Positions 1 to 7,774 of a stretch of 64,000 bases of DNA are shown piece after piece. The position numbers were made by a program, and so were the translations under genes. How positions within the stretch are numbered: the first letter of the stretch is position 1; the number at the start of each line of letters is the position of its first letter. Below the pieces are notes generated by a model. That model had not been told where the DNA came from. It was given only the letters and a program-made list of their open reading frames with translations, and made no database searches. Source of the stretch: WLXB01 sp040221475 (GTDB lineage Bacteria > Pseudomonadota > Alphaproteobacteria > Rhodospirillales > Rhodospirillaceae); the NCBI GenBank assembly GCA_040221475.1, contig JAVKEJ010000058.1, positions 124,001 to 188,000 on the forward strand. The letters run 5' to 3'.

Positions 1-478
1 TCAGCAGGCATAGAAAAACACCAAAGGTATTGAACAGCCCGAGGAAGACATTAATGCGTGTGCGCTGGGTGTATTCCGTGTTCAGTTCTGCGCCCCAAGC
101 CTGATGGGGAATAAACACCATGGTCCACGACACATACACAAACACCACAGCAACTTGCAGGCCGAGCGTGGTCATGCCGTCTGACGGCACAAAGAGGTTC
201 CAAACCGCCAGCATCAGCAACGGGGCACCGGCCAGAATCCAGGGCCGCCGCCGCCCTAAACGCGACGTGGTGCGGTCAGAGAGAAAGCCGATCAACGGGT
301 CAGATACTGCATCGACCAGGCGTGCAAAAATCAGGGCCGCTCCAACCGCGGCCACATCAAAACCTAAGTCTTGGGCATAGAAACTGGGCAGAAACAGAAC
401 CAAGGGGACGAACGCAACCGTGACCGGGGTCAGAGGCGAGGCAAACGCCGCCAGCCGCCACATGTTTTGTTTTTCCAT
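1..478 (-). CDS. GPH-family (MFS_2) sugar/cation symporter, N-terminal part, cut by window edge
   Basis: The frame opens at the ATG at 476-478 and runs off the left edge without a stop, so about 159 residues are visible. It is strongly hydrophobic. Residues 56-70 read DAVSDPLIGFLSDRT, followed by RLGRRRPW; this cytoplasmic loop signature is typical of the glycoside-pentoside-hexuronide:cation symporter family, which imports small carbohydrate or organic solutes with a cation. It lies 24 bases downstream of the P450 gene on the same strand, so it is probably the third gene of the nitrilase-P450 operon and may import or export the substrate or product of those enzymes. The substrate cannot be inferred from sequence. 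Family confidence is good; specificity is unknown. Confidence 0.8.
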   Translation of the reverse strand, partial: MEKQNMWRLAAFASPLTPVTVAFVPLVLFLPSFYAQDLGFDVAAVGAALIFARLVDAVSDPLIGFLSDRTTSRLGRRRPWILAGAPLLMLAVWNLFVPSDGMTTLGLQVAVVFVYVSWTMVFIPHQAWGAELNTEYTQRTRINVFLGLFNTFGVFLCLL

Positions 479-502
479 TACGGTGCCCTTAAAACCCTGT
501 GA

Positions 503-1756
503 TCAGCGTATCGCGTCAAAGGTGATGTGCAGGGTGGTGAGGCCACGCAGAATAAAGCTCGGGGCATGTTCTGGGGCCGGTTGACTGGGGTCTAACGCGA
601 TGTTGTCGAGGCGTCTTAACAGGGCGGTGATGGCAACTTCCAATTCTTTGCGCGCCAGCATCTGGCCGATACAGCGATGAATGCCATGACTGAACGCCAG
701 ATGGCGGTTGGCGTTTTTGCGGGTTACATCCAGCTTTGCGGCGTCGCTAAATTTTTTGTCATCCCGATTGGCAGCCCCGTAGGCCACGTAAATTTTTGCG
801 CCTTTCGGAATGTCATAGCCGCCGAGCTTGGTGTCTTGTGTCGCGGTTCTAAACAACCCCTGGACCGGACTCTCCAATCGCAAAGATTCTTCAACAAAGT
901 TTGGCACCAAAGAGAGATCATCCCGCAACAGTTTTTGCTGATCCGGGTTCTCAATCAACAACAGAATGGACTTTGCCAAGTGGTTGCGGGTGGTTTCATT
1001 TCCGGCCACCAGCAGTTGTTGAATGAGAGCTAATAACTCTTCAGTGCTTAACGCGGTGCCGTCCTCATGGGTGGCGGACACCAATTCAGACAGGATGTCG
1101 GTGCCTGGGTTTTTCTTTTTCTCTGCTATGCGATCCACAAAGTAATGTTGATACTCAATAATCAACCGGGTGCATTCCAATTTACGCTCAGGCGTCAACA
1201 TGATGCCCAAGGTTTCAATAATCGCATCGGTCCAGGTTTTAAACTTATCTAAATCAGATTGCGGTGCACCCAGCTGATCTGCAATCACACCCAGGGGTAA
1301 TGGAACGGCAAACTCTTTAAAGAAGTCGCAGCGCCCCTGATCGATAAAACCGTCGATGAGCTGTTCCGTATGATGGGTCAGATAGTCTTCCATCCGTCGC
1401 ACGATGGGACCTGTAAATGTCCGGTCCACCAGCTTGCGATAGAAGGTGTGCGACGGCGGGTCCACCTGGCTCAACACATCTTTGACCACGTAACCGTCTT
1501 TCTCAAACAACGCATCGCTCTCAGAGGTGTCAGGCCCGCCCACATCTGTGCGCATATCAATCTCGGAAGAAAACACCTCCCAGTTGGTCAACGCCTCTAC
1601 CGCCAAGTCGTAATCGGCGATCATCCACAGATCTGTTTGAGCGTCGTAATGCACAGCCTCTTGGTCGTGCATCGCCTTGTAATAGGGGTAAGGGCATTGC
1701 TGCACGGTTGGGTCTGCAATGGTGAAGTCATCGAGAGATTTTGACTCTACGGTCAT
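503..1756 (-). CDS. Cytochrome P450
   Basis: A soluble bacterial class I P450 of 417 residues, a normal length. Diagnostic elements are all present: the I-helix oxygen-activation motif AGNETT (251-256), the K-helix ExxR pair E290/R293, and the haem-ligand loop FSHGIHRCIG (355-364), with Cys362 as the proximal thiolate ligand. No membrane anchor is seen. The enzyme would hydroxylate a small organic substrate using electrons from a ferredoxin and reductase, neither of which is encoded nearby. Its ATG overlaps the stop of the upstream nitrilase-like gene by four bases (ATGA), so the two are translationally coupled and probably act in one pathway. The substrate is unknown; a catabolic or xenobiotic role is an inference from the neighbours. 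Confidence 0.93.
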   Translation of the reverse strand: MTVESKSLDDFTIADPTVQQCPYPYYKAMHDQEAVHYDAQTDLWMIADYDLAVEALTNWEVFSSEIDMRTDVGGPDTSESDALFEKDGYVVKDVLSQVDPPSHTFYRKLVDRTFTGPIVRRMEDYLTHHTEQLIDGFIDQGRCDFFKEFAVPLPLGVIADQLGAPQSDLDKFKTWTDAIIETLGIMLTPERKLECTRLIIEYQHYFVDRIAEKKKNPGTDILSELVSATHEDGTALSTEELLALIQQLLVAGNETTRNHLAKSILLLIENPDQQKLLRDDLSLVPNFVEESLRLESPVQGLFRTATQDTKLGGYDIPKGAKIYVAYGAANRDDKKFSDAAKLDVTRKNANRHLAFSHGIHRCIGQMLARKELEVAITALLRRLDNIALDPSQPAPEHAPSFILRGLTTLHITFDAIR

Positions 1757-3663
1757 CGTGATTTCCTTAATGCCGGTTTCAAAATGCCCGCCTCACGCAA
1801 GCGCTCAATGTGGGCTTTCACCAGCGCCGGGCCTTCGCGGCCCAGTTCCATCGGTGTCTCAAGAAAACAATCCAGGGGAAAACCGGGATAATCTTTATAA
1901 GCTTGTACTATGGCCTCTGGCTTAAACCGTGCCAGGGCGTTTTCGTGTACAGAGGCCCGGGCGCGGCGCAACGCGCCGAGGTCAATCCGCCCGACCTGGG
2001 GAATGATCCCCGGTCCATCTGCGTAGGTCGCCAAGTTGCCGTTAAAATCAATCAGGCTGGAGTGGCCGCGGTTCATGCCCGTTATCGGCATCCCCGGTGC
2101 AAACTGTTCGCTGCCCGCATTGGCGCAGGCGACGTAGGTCATGTTCTCGGCGGCATGGGCACGTTTGGCCGACCACCAGGCCGGCACCCGTTCGCTGTGA
2201 ATTTCAGACGTCGGGTTGCAAATCACTTCCGCACCTTTCAGCGCCATGATCCGCCACAACTCGGGCCAGTTGGAATCAAAACAAATGGCCGTGCCCAAAA
2301 TCCCGATCTCGGTGTCCACCACCGGGATCAGGGCGTCAAAGCCGTAGCGGTCCACATAGGCCGAATAAATGTTGCCGGGCGTGGTGATGTTGAGGAGGCC
2401 ATTCAGGTCGGCGCATTGCAGCTTGCGATAACGCAGAATAATTTCACCCTCGGGCGAGATAATGATCGACGTGTTAAAGTACCGCCGCGGCCACTCCGGG
2501 TCGTATTCCAGCACTGCACCGCACAGGTACACGCCCGTCTCTTTGGCAAACGCCGCCAGGGTGTCGGTCTCCGGGCCGGGCACCCGAATGCCCATCTTCT
2601 CCCAGTAGTCTAAATCGCCAGGGGTCGAGCCCTGTAAAAAGAACTCCGGAAAAATCACCAGGCGTGTGGTAGGCCGCGCGGCAAACATGCGCGCCAGCCC
2701 TAAACCGCGCGCCATATTTTCGGCAATGGCTTCGTCCCGATCATGCGGACCAGTGGCAAATCGCTCATGGGTTTGCATCAGCAAGACATCGTAGACCGGA
2801 GCCGTCACGGCATCGTCTTCCGAAGGGGCGGCCACCGGCGTTGCGGCAACCTGCTCATAAGCTTTCGCGTAAAGTTCGGTGCGCAGTTGCGCCGGAAAGT
2901 TAATCCAGGGTTCGCTGCGCCGGGTGCGCAAAGATAAAATATCGGCCACGGCTGAGGCCGGAGAGTTTGTAGACGAGGCCATCAACGCCCCGGAATGATT
3001 CCAAATTTCCGCCAGCCCGTTAATCGGTTCCCCTGGGATAAGCTGGTCGGCGTCGTCGACAACACCAGACAACGCCGCACTGGCCATCACGACGATACTT
3101 TCCCAACAGCGCGCGCCGCGCGACATGTGCCGGGCGTTGGCGCGGTGGTTGGTAATCTCAATGGTGGGGTTCAAAATGATCTCAGCGCCTTTAAACAAAC
3201 ACGCCCGCACATATTCAGGGTGGGTCACATCGTCTTTGGGCAGACAAGCCAAGTCGCCATGGGGTGTAGCCAATACGGCAAATTCAAAAGCGTCTTTTTG
3301 TTCAGATACCATTTGATCAGATACTAGGGTCTGGGTCAGCGCGATCTCGCCGCTCGGATCAATGATAAATCCGGTATGCCCACCCCCGAACCGATCAGAG
3401 GCCGCGATATAAACGCCCAGTTCAACCGCCGCCGCTTTCATGTCGTCCAGGGGGGCGTCCTCACAGGACGCGGCCACATCGCCAAACCCGCCGCTCAGCA
3501 CATAGGCCGGAAGCACGATGATTTTCAGGTTTGGCGTGGTTGCGGCCACGGTCCGCACCGCCTCTGCCGCCCGCGCGGCATTCAACGTCAAATGATGGTC
3601 AACATGGCCGCTGAACACCTGTAGGGGCACGCCGGCGATGGTGTAGTGCAGGGGATGGGGCAT
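1753..3663 (-). CDS. Tandem nitrilase-superfamily (CN-hydrolase) protein with a degenerate N-terminal domain
   Basis: This 636-residue protein is about twice the usual nitrilase/amidase length and contains two CN-hydrolase-like halves. The C-terminal half (about 290-600) carries the complete Glu-Lys-Cys triad: E340 in VIFPEFFLQG, K414 in LRYRKLQ and C461 in GTAICFDSNWPE. It should therefore hydrolyse a C-N bond in an amide, nitrile or carbamoyl substrate. The N-terminal half (about 5-250) keeps the fold-typical stretches (for example AEIILNPT, matching AEVICNPT in the second half) but the equivalent triad positions read A53, L113 and K143, so it is probably non-catalytic. It heads the nitrilase-P450-transporter operon. 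The ATG at 3661-3663 is the first in frame. Substrate unknown. Confidence 0.85.
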   Translation of the reverse strand: MPHPLHYTIAGVPLQVFSGHVDHHLTLNAARAAEAVRTVAATTPNLKIIVLPAYVLSGGFGDVAASCEDAPLDDMKAAAVELGVYIAASDRFGGGHTGFIIDPSGEIALTQTLVSDQMVSEQKDAFEFAVLATPHGDLACLPKDDVTHPEYVRACLFKGAEIILNPTIEITNHRANARHMSRGARCWESIVVMASAALSGVVDDADQLIPGEPINGLAEIWNHSGALMASSTNSPASAVADILSLRTRRSEPWINFPAQLRTELYAKAYEQVAATPVAAPSEDDAVTAPVYDVLLMQTHERFATGPHDRDEAIAENMARGLGLARMFAARPTTRLVIFPEFFLQGSTPGDLDYWEKMGIRVPGPETDTLAAFAKETGVYLCGAVLEYDPEWPRRYFNTSIIISPEGEIILRYRKLQCADLNGLLNITTPGNIYSAYVDRYGFDALIPVVDTEIGILGTAICFDSNWPELWRIMALKGAEVICNPTSEIHSERVPAWWSAKRAHAAENMTYVACANAGSEQFAPGMPITGMNRGHSSLIDFNGNLATYADGPGIIPQVGRIDLGALRRARASVHENALARFKPEAIVQAYKDYPGFPLDCFLETPMELGREGPALVKAHIERLREAGILKPALRKSR

Positions 3664-3741
3664 AAGGGTCTCTCTCGCAGAGTGTCAGCGGTTACAAGGC
3701 CGCGTCCCCGATGACAGAAGCACACCCGCGCCCGCTCGGGT

Positions 3742-4665
3742 TTACGGCACCAGGGACGTCAAAACATCAGCATACGTTATGGCTAAAAATGTCGAAACAG
3801 CCCAGACGATGAGCCAACCAAGTATGACCAGGGGCCGCATCCATCCCTGGCGTGCGCGTTCTTGCTCTTGCCGCGTTGAGGGTTGCGCCGCCAGCGCGGC
3901 ATCCATGGACCGGGCTGCCGGGGCATACAGCCCCTTAAAGCTCTGCGGTTTTGCCGGATCAGCCTGATCAATCCCCGCCAGCACCGCGTCCCCCATCAGC
4001 CAGCGCGGCACGGGAAAGGTCTTTTGTCCTGGAAGATCAAGCCACTGTCGCAGTTTGAGGATAATATCTTTGAGGTTTAGAAGATCCGGCCCAACAGGCT
4101 CTATCACCCTGCGGCTAAATGACGACGCCTCTGCCAATTCGCAGATAATGCCAACCAGGTCTTCCATGCAGATGGGTTGATAGCGTTCCTCACCGCTGCC
4201 CGGTATCAGCGCCACGCCGGGTCCGGCGGCCAGGTTTTGCAGGACGGAGCTGCCCACAGAAATTCCCCCAAAAATGCCCCGGGCGTAGATCAGTGTGGGT
4301 CGCACAATCACCCAGTTCAGATCAGACGTTTTCAAGCTCTCATCCAGGGCTGACGCTGCTCCATCCACATGAACAAAGCGCATAACGCCGCGTTCCACGC
4401 AGGCGTTCAGAAGGGTGTCTGGAGTTTTAGCCAAGCCCGTGCAGTGAACGACTGCGTCCACACCCGCTAAAAAATCTCGCCACTGATCAGCGGTTTTCAG
4501 TTTCGCCACATCCGCGCGATGGGGCACAAAACGCGGATGGCTTGCCAGCGATGGAGGTGTTTTGCTGCGGTGCAGCCCAACCACGGTGTGACGCCGCTCC
4601 AGCAAGGCCGCCACCAGGTGGCGGCCAATGAAGCCGGTCGCGCCGATCACCAAGAGCTTAGCCAT
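3742..4665 (-). CDS. NAD(P)-binding SDR/epimerase-like protein with C-terminal membrane helix
   Basis: A 307-residue atypical short-chain dehydrogenase. The N-terminus MAKLLVIGATGFIGRHL is a Rossmann GxxGxxG dinucleotide-binding motif, and the rest resembles NAD-dependent epimerases and the complex I NDUFA9-like group. No clear YxxxK catalytic pair is seen, so enzymatic activity is uncertain. The last 35 residues form a hydrophobic segment (around WLIVWAVSTFLAI), suggesting anchoring to the inner membrane. It ends a minus-strand run, starting 18 bases after the stop of hemW, and is probably cotranscribed with hemW-rdgB-rph. The function is not known from sequence. Confidence 0.7.
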   Translation of the reverse strand: MAKLLVIGATGFIGRHLVAALLERRHTVVGLHRSKTPPSLASHPRFVPHRADVAKLKTADQWRDFLAGVDAVVHCTGLAKTPDTLLNACVERGVMRFVHVDGAASALDESLKTSDLNWVIVRPTLIYARGIFGGISVGSSVLQNLAAGPGVALIPGSGEERYQPICMEDLVGIICELAEASSFSRRVIEPVGPDLLNLKDIILKLRQWLDLPGQKTFPVPRWLMGDAVLAGIDQADPAKPQSFKGLYAPAARSMDAALAAQPSTRQEQERARQGWMRPLVILGWLIVWAVSTFLAITYADVLTSLVP

Positions 4666-4683
4666 GGGAGGGGTCCGCCACGT

Positions 4684-5865
4684 TCATGACAGCAATTCCT
4701 GTATAATCCCGTTCAATACCAGTCGTCCACGCCGTGTTGTTCGTAATCTGTCTGAGGATAGCTCTATAAGTCCCTCAGATTCCATCATCTTCAAGCTCTC
4801 TTCAGAGATTACTTTAAATCGGGGCCGACCGGTCACACGTTCCAAATGGCCTAAATCCAGACCTTCGTCCAGCCGCAAGCCCATTAACACCATTTCTATG
4901 GCCCGGTCTTCTTGTCCGATTGCGGTCTCGCTCAGTGTCCCATGGCCATCAGACGCCACGCGTTTCAGCCATTGTGCCGGGGGTTTAAGACGCTGGGTTG
5001 CATAGAGTGTGTCGCCAATCTGAACCCGGCCATGCGCTCCAGGGCCAACCCCGGCGTAGGCGCCGCCCTTCCACACGTGGACATTGTGCCGACTGGCATC
5101 TCCAGTTCGGGCGTGATTGGACACCTCATAGGAGTGAAGCCCGGCGGCTGCCAGCAGGTCCTGGGTCAGATCAAACAGGTCTGAGCCGCTGTTTTCGTCC
5201 GGCAGGCTAAATACGCCGCGTTCATAGTCTTTTTTGAACGGCGTCTGGTCTTCAATGGTCAGCTGATAACACGATAAATGCCCGCCGCCCGCCGAAGTCA
5301 GGAGCTCTAGGGCCTCTGAAAGCTCTTTCTGCCACTGCTCAGACGTCTGGTCTGGGCGGGCATAAATCAGGTCGAAGGACAGCCGGTCGAAAATGGACCC
5401 CGCTAAGGTCACGGCGGCTTTTGCCTCTGCGGCGGAGTGCGTGCGCCCCAGAAATTTGAGTTGCGCGTCATTCAGGCTCTGAACCCCCAGCGACAGGCGG
5501 TTGACCCCGGCGTCGCGAAAGGCGGCAAAGCGTGCGGCATCCACCGTTCCGGGATTGGCTTCCAACGTGACCTCTAAGTCAGGTTCAGACGGCCAAGACG
5601 CTTTAGCGGCCTCTATGATGGCTGCGGTTGTTCTGGCATCCATCAGCGAGGGCGTGCCGCCACCGAAGAAAATGGACTCTAATTTGACATCAGAGGTGCG
5701 CGCCGCCTCAAAAGCCAGTTCGGTTAACAGGGCCTCCCGCCATTCCGCATGGTCAACGGTATCGACAACATGGCTGTTAAAGTCACAGTAAGGGCATTTG
5801 GACACGCAAAACGGCCAATGCACATAAAGCGCTATTCCGGGTGTGGTGCCGGGCGGAATGCTCAT
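4684..5865 (-). CDS. hemW: Radical SAM haem chaperone HemW
   Basis: A 393-residue radical SAM protein. The cluster motif CxxxCxxC is formed by C20, C24 and C27 (FCVSKCPYCDF), followed by the GGGTPSL motif that contributes to SAM binding. The C-terminal domain is of the HemW type, and genes of this type are often mislabelled as oxygen-independent coproporphyrinogen oxidase (HemN). HemW family members bind haem and deliver it to membrane haemoproteins such as respiratory enzymes. The context rdgB-hemW behind rph is a conserved alphaproteobacterial arrangement. Its start is 7 bases beyond the rdgB stop, consistent with one transcript. Confidence 0.92.
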   Translation of the reverse strand: MSIPPGTTPGIALYVHWPFCVSKCPYCDFNSHVVDTVDHAEWREALLTELAFEAARTSDVKLESIFFGGGTPSLMDARTTAAIIEAAKASWPSEPDLEVTLEANPGTVDAARFAAFRDAGVNRLSLGVQSLNDAQLKFLGRTHSAAEAKAAVTLAGSIFDRLSFDLIYARPDQTSEQWQKELSEALELLTSAGGGHLSCYQLTIEDQTPFKKDYERGVFSLPDENSGSDLFDLTQDLLAAAGLHSYEVSNHARTGDASRHNVHVWKGGAYAGVGPGAHGRVQIGDTLYATQRLKPPAQWLKRVASDGHGTLSETAIGQEDRAIEMVLMGLRLDEGLDLGHLERVTGRPRFKVISEESLKMMESEGLIELSSDRLRTTRRGRLVLNGIIQELLS

Positions 5866-5872
5866 AAGAGGG

Positions 5873-6472
5873 TCATGCGAAACAGGCAGCCACGAGCTTG
5901 GCGAAGGCGTCTGCGCGATGACTCATCTGGTGCTTTTTGTCCGGGTCCATCTCGGCAAAGGTGAGGCTGTGGCCCTCAGGTATAAAAATGGGGTCATATC
6001 CGAAGCCCAAATCGCCGCGTTTTGGAAAGACCAGGCTGCCATGAACGGTGCCTTCGAAGGTTTCACAATGACCATCGGGCCAGGCCAGGGTGAGGGCGCA
6101 GACAAAATGGGCTGAGCGGTCAGTTGCGTCCTCCAATTCTGCTTCTATACGCTCCATCGCCACATCAAAGTCTTTGGACGGTCCTGCCCAACGGGCCGAG
6201 TATATGCCCGGGGCGCCGTCTAAAGCCGATACGGCCAAGCCGGAATCATCGGCGAGGGCGGCGTTGTTAGACGCTTGAGCCGCCGCGAGGGCTTTAAGCT
6301 CTGCATTGGCTTTGAAGGTGGTCCCTGTTTCCTCTGGTTCCGGTAAATCCAGTTCGCTGGCAGAAATGACGTCTGCGGAATAGGGCGCGAGCAGCTCTCT
6401 TATCTCACGCACTTTGCCTGCATTGTGGCTGGCCACAACAAGCCGCCCGCCCTCAAAATGCCGATTGCTCAC
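5873..6472 (-). CDS. rdgB: XTP/dITP diphosphatase (RdgB/HAM1 family)
   Basis: A 199-residue house-cleaning nucleotide pyrophosphatase. It removes the deaminated purine nucleotides dITP and XTP from the pool before they enter DNA or RNA. Family signatures are the N-terminal substrate loop VVASHNAGKVREI, the metal-binding segment ALADDSGLAV, and FGYDPIF near the C-terminus. The start codon is GTG at 6470-6472; an AGGAG ribosome-binding site lies nine bases upstream and decides this start. It sits between rph and hemW on one strand with short gaps (16 and 7 bases), so it is probably in an operon. Confidence 0.94.
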   Translation of the reverse strand: MSNRHFEGGRLVVASHNAGKVREIRELLAPYSADVISASELDLPEPEETGTTFKANAELKALAAAQASNNAALADDSGLAVSALDGAPGIYSARWAGPSKDFDVAMERIEAELEDATDRSAHFVCALTLAWPDGHCETFEGTVHGSLVFPKRGDLGFGYDPIFIPEGHSLTFAEMDPDKKHQMSHRADAFAKLVAACFA

Positions 6473-6488
6473 GTTTATGAACTCCTGC

Positions 6489-7220
6489 TCAGGCTTGAAG
6501 CGTTAAGGCGTCAAGTGCGGCCTGTTGCATCTTCACAAGATCGGCACAGCCGGTTTGGGCCAAGTCCAGCAGGTTTTGAAATTCAGCCGCCGTGAACGGA
6601 TGCTCTTCAGCGGTGCCCTGAATCTCGACGATCTTGCCGGACCCTGTCAGAACAAAATTGGCGTCCGCCTGGGCATTTGAGTCCTCCGCGTAATCCAAAT
6701 CCAGTACGGGTGTGCCCTGATATAAACCGCAAGATATGGCCGCCACAGGTTCTGTGAATGGTATCTCGGTCATCACGCCTAGATCAATCATGCGCGTAAA
6801 GGCTTGGTGCAGCGCTAGATAAGCGCCGGTGATCGAGGCTGTTCGCGTGCCGCCGTCGGCTTGGATCACGTCGCAATCAACCCGCACCTGGACTTCGCCA
6901 AAGCCATCCATTTTAACGACAGACCGAAGCGCCCGGCCAATCAAACGCTGAATTTCCTGCGTGCGACCCGATTGACGGCCTTTGGCGGCTTCCCGGTCCA
7001 TGCGCGTGTTCGTGGCCCGGGGCAGCATGCCATACTCAGCGGTGATCCAGCCTTTTCCACTACCCCGCATCCAGCCGGGCACTTGTGTTTCAACACTGGC
7101 CGCGCACAACACGTGTGTATCGCCAAACTTCACCAAGCAAGACCCTTCAGCGTGTTTAGCAAAACCTAATTCAAAAGTGACCTGTCTCAGGTCTGAAGGT
7201 GAGCGGCCAGAAGGGCGCAT
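6489..7220 (-). CDS. rph: Ribonuclease PH
   Basis: A 243-residue phosphorolytic 3'-5' exoribonuclease that trims tRNA precursors. The N-terminus MRPSGRSPSDLRQV, the segment GEVQVRVDCDVIQADGGTRT and the SITGAYLAL stretch are family hallmarks, and the length matches the usual 238-245. It is the first gene of the minus-strand group rph-rdgB-hemW and faces the GGCT-like gene across 106 bases (7221-7326), which must hold the promoters of both directions. I see no CIRCE-type inverted repeat in that spacer. Confidence 0.95.
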   Translation of the reverse strand: MRPSGRSPSDLRQVTFELGFAKHAEGSCLVKFGDTHVLCAASVETQVPGWMRGSGKGWITAEYGMLPRATNTRMDREAAKGRQSGRTQEIQRLIGRALRSVVKMDGFGEVQVRVDCDVIQADGGTRTASITGAYLALHQAFTRMIDLGVMTEIPFTEPVAAISCGLYQGTPVLDLDYAEDSNAQADANFVLTGSGKIVEIQGTAEEHPFTAAEFQNLLDLAQTGCADLVKMQQAALDALTLQA

Positions 7221-7326
7221 AAAGTGTCTCCTTAATATCGCCCAGGAGTGGCGCGATGGGATGAGGGGAGGTATACGCTCTCCATACCCGGTGCTCTAGG
7301 GGTAGAACAAGGCCCTGAATTGCAGC

Positions 7327-7722
7327 ATGGCACGATCAGAACCCATTCATCAGCTGGCGATGTACGGCCTGCTTCGGACCGGTCAACCCGGATATATCAA
7401 ATTTAAGCTCGAGCGCCGGTTGCGCAAAATCGGGATCAGTGCCGTTTCTGGCACCTTATATGACGCTGGTGGTTATCCTGCTCTGGTCCCTGGTCCTGGC
7501 AAAGTCGTGGTTGAAGTGTTCCGAAGTCTGGATCCGAAAGTCCTTGAAGACTTAGATCGTTATGAAGGTTTCAATCAGGATCGGCCGCATCAGTCCCTAT
7601 ATCGGCGCGTTCTTCTTGAGCTTCCGGACGATTGGGGATCGGCGTGGTGTTACGTTTACAATCGCCCAGTCCGTGCCTTGCCCATCATCAGATCAGGTGA
7701 TTGGTTGGCAAGGCGCATTTAA
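7327..7722 (+). CDS. Gamma-glutamylcyclotransferase-like (AIG2/GGCT fold) protein
   Basis: A 131-residue protein with the two hallmarks of the GGCT/AIG2 fold: an N-terminal MYGLLRTG segment (the YGxLR substrate loop) and the LDRYEGF motif, whose glutamate is the proposed general acid/base. Members cyclise gamma-glutamyl amino acids or gamma-glutamylamines to 5-oxoproline, but many bacterial homologues are uncharacterised. It lies between rph (divergent) and hrcA, ending 52 bases before the chosen hrcA start, so it may be the first gene of the heat-shock regulator transcript. A longer hrcA frame overlaps its 3' end, but that extension has no family similarity. The specific substrate is unknown. 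Confidence 0.75.
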   Translation: MARSEPIHQLAMYGLLRTGQPGYIKFKLERRLRKIGISAVSGTLYDAGGYPALVPGPGKVVVEVFRSLDPKVLEDLDRYEGFNQDRPHQSLYRRVLLELPDDWGSAWCYVYNRPVRALPIIRSGDWLARRI

Positions 7723-7774
7723 TTCACGTGACCGTTCATTGACGGGTGCCACAGCCTTCCTTACATACCGGGAC

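Noticed and set aside
120..380. Plus-strand open frame opposite the GPH transporter, and similar long frames opposite other genes
   Set aside because: They are antisense shadows; the opposite strand carries clear protein-family motifs, and these frames have none.
7562..7774. Upstream extension of the hrcA frame to an ATG at 7562
   Set aside because: It overlaps the GGCT-like gene and its 71 residues show no HrcA similarity; the ATG at 7775 gives the normal HrcA length.
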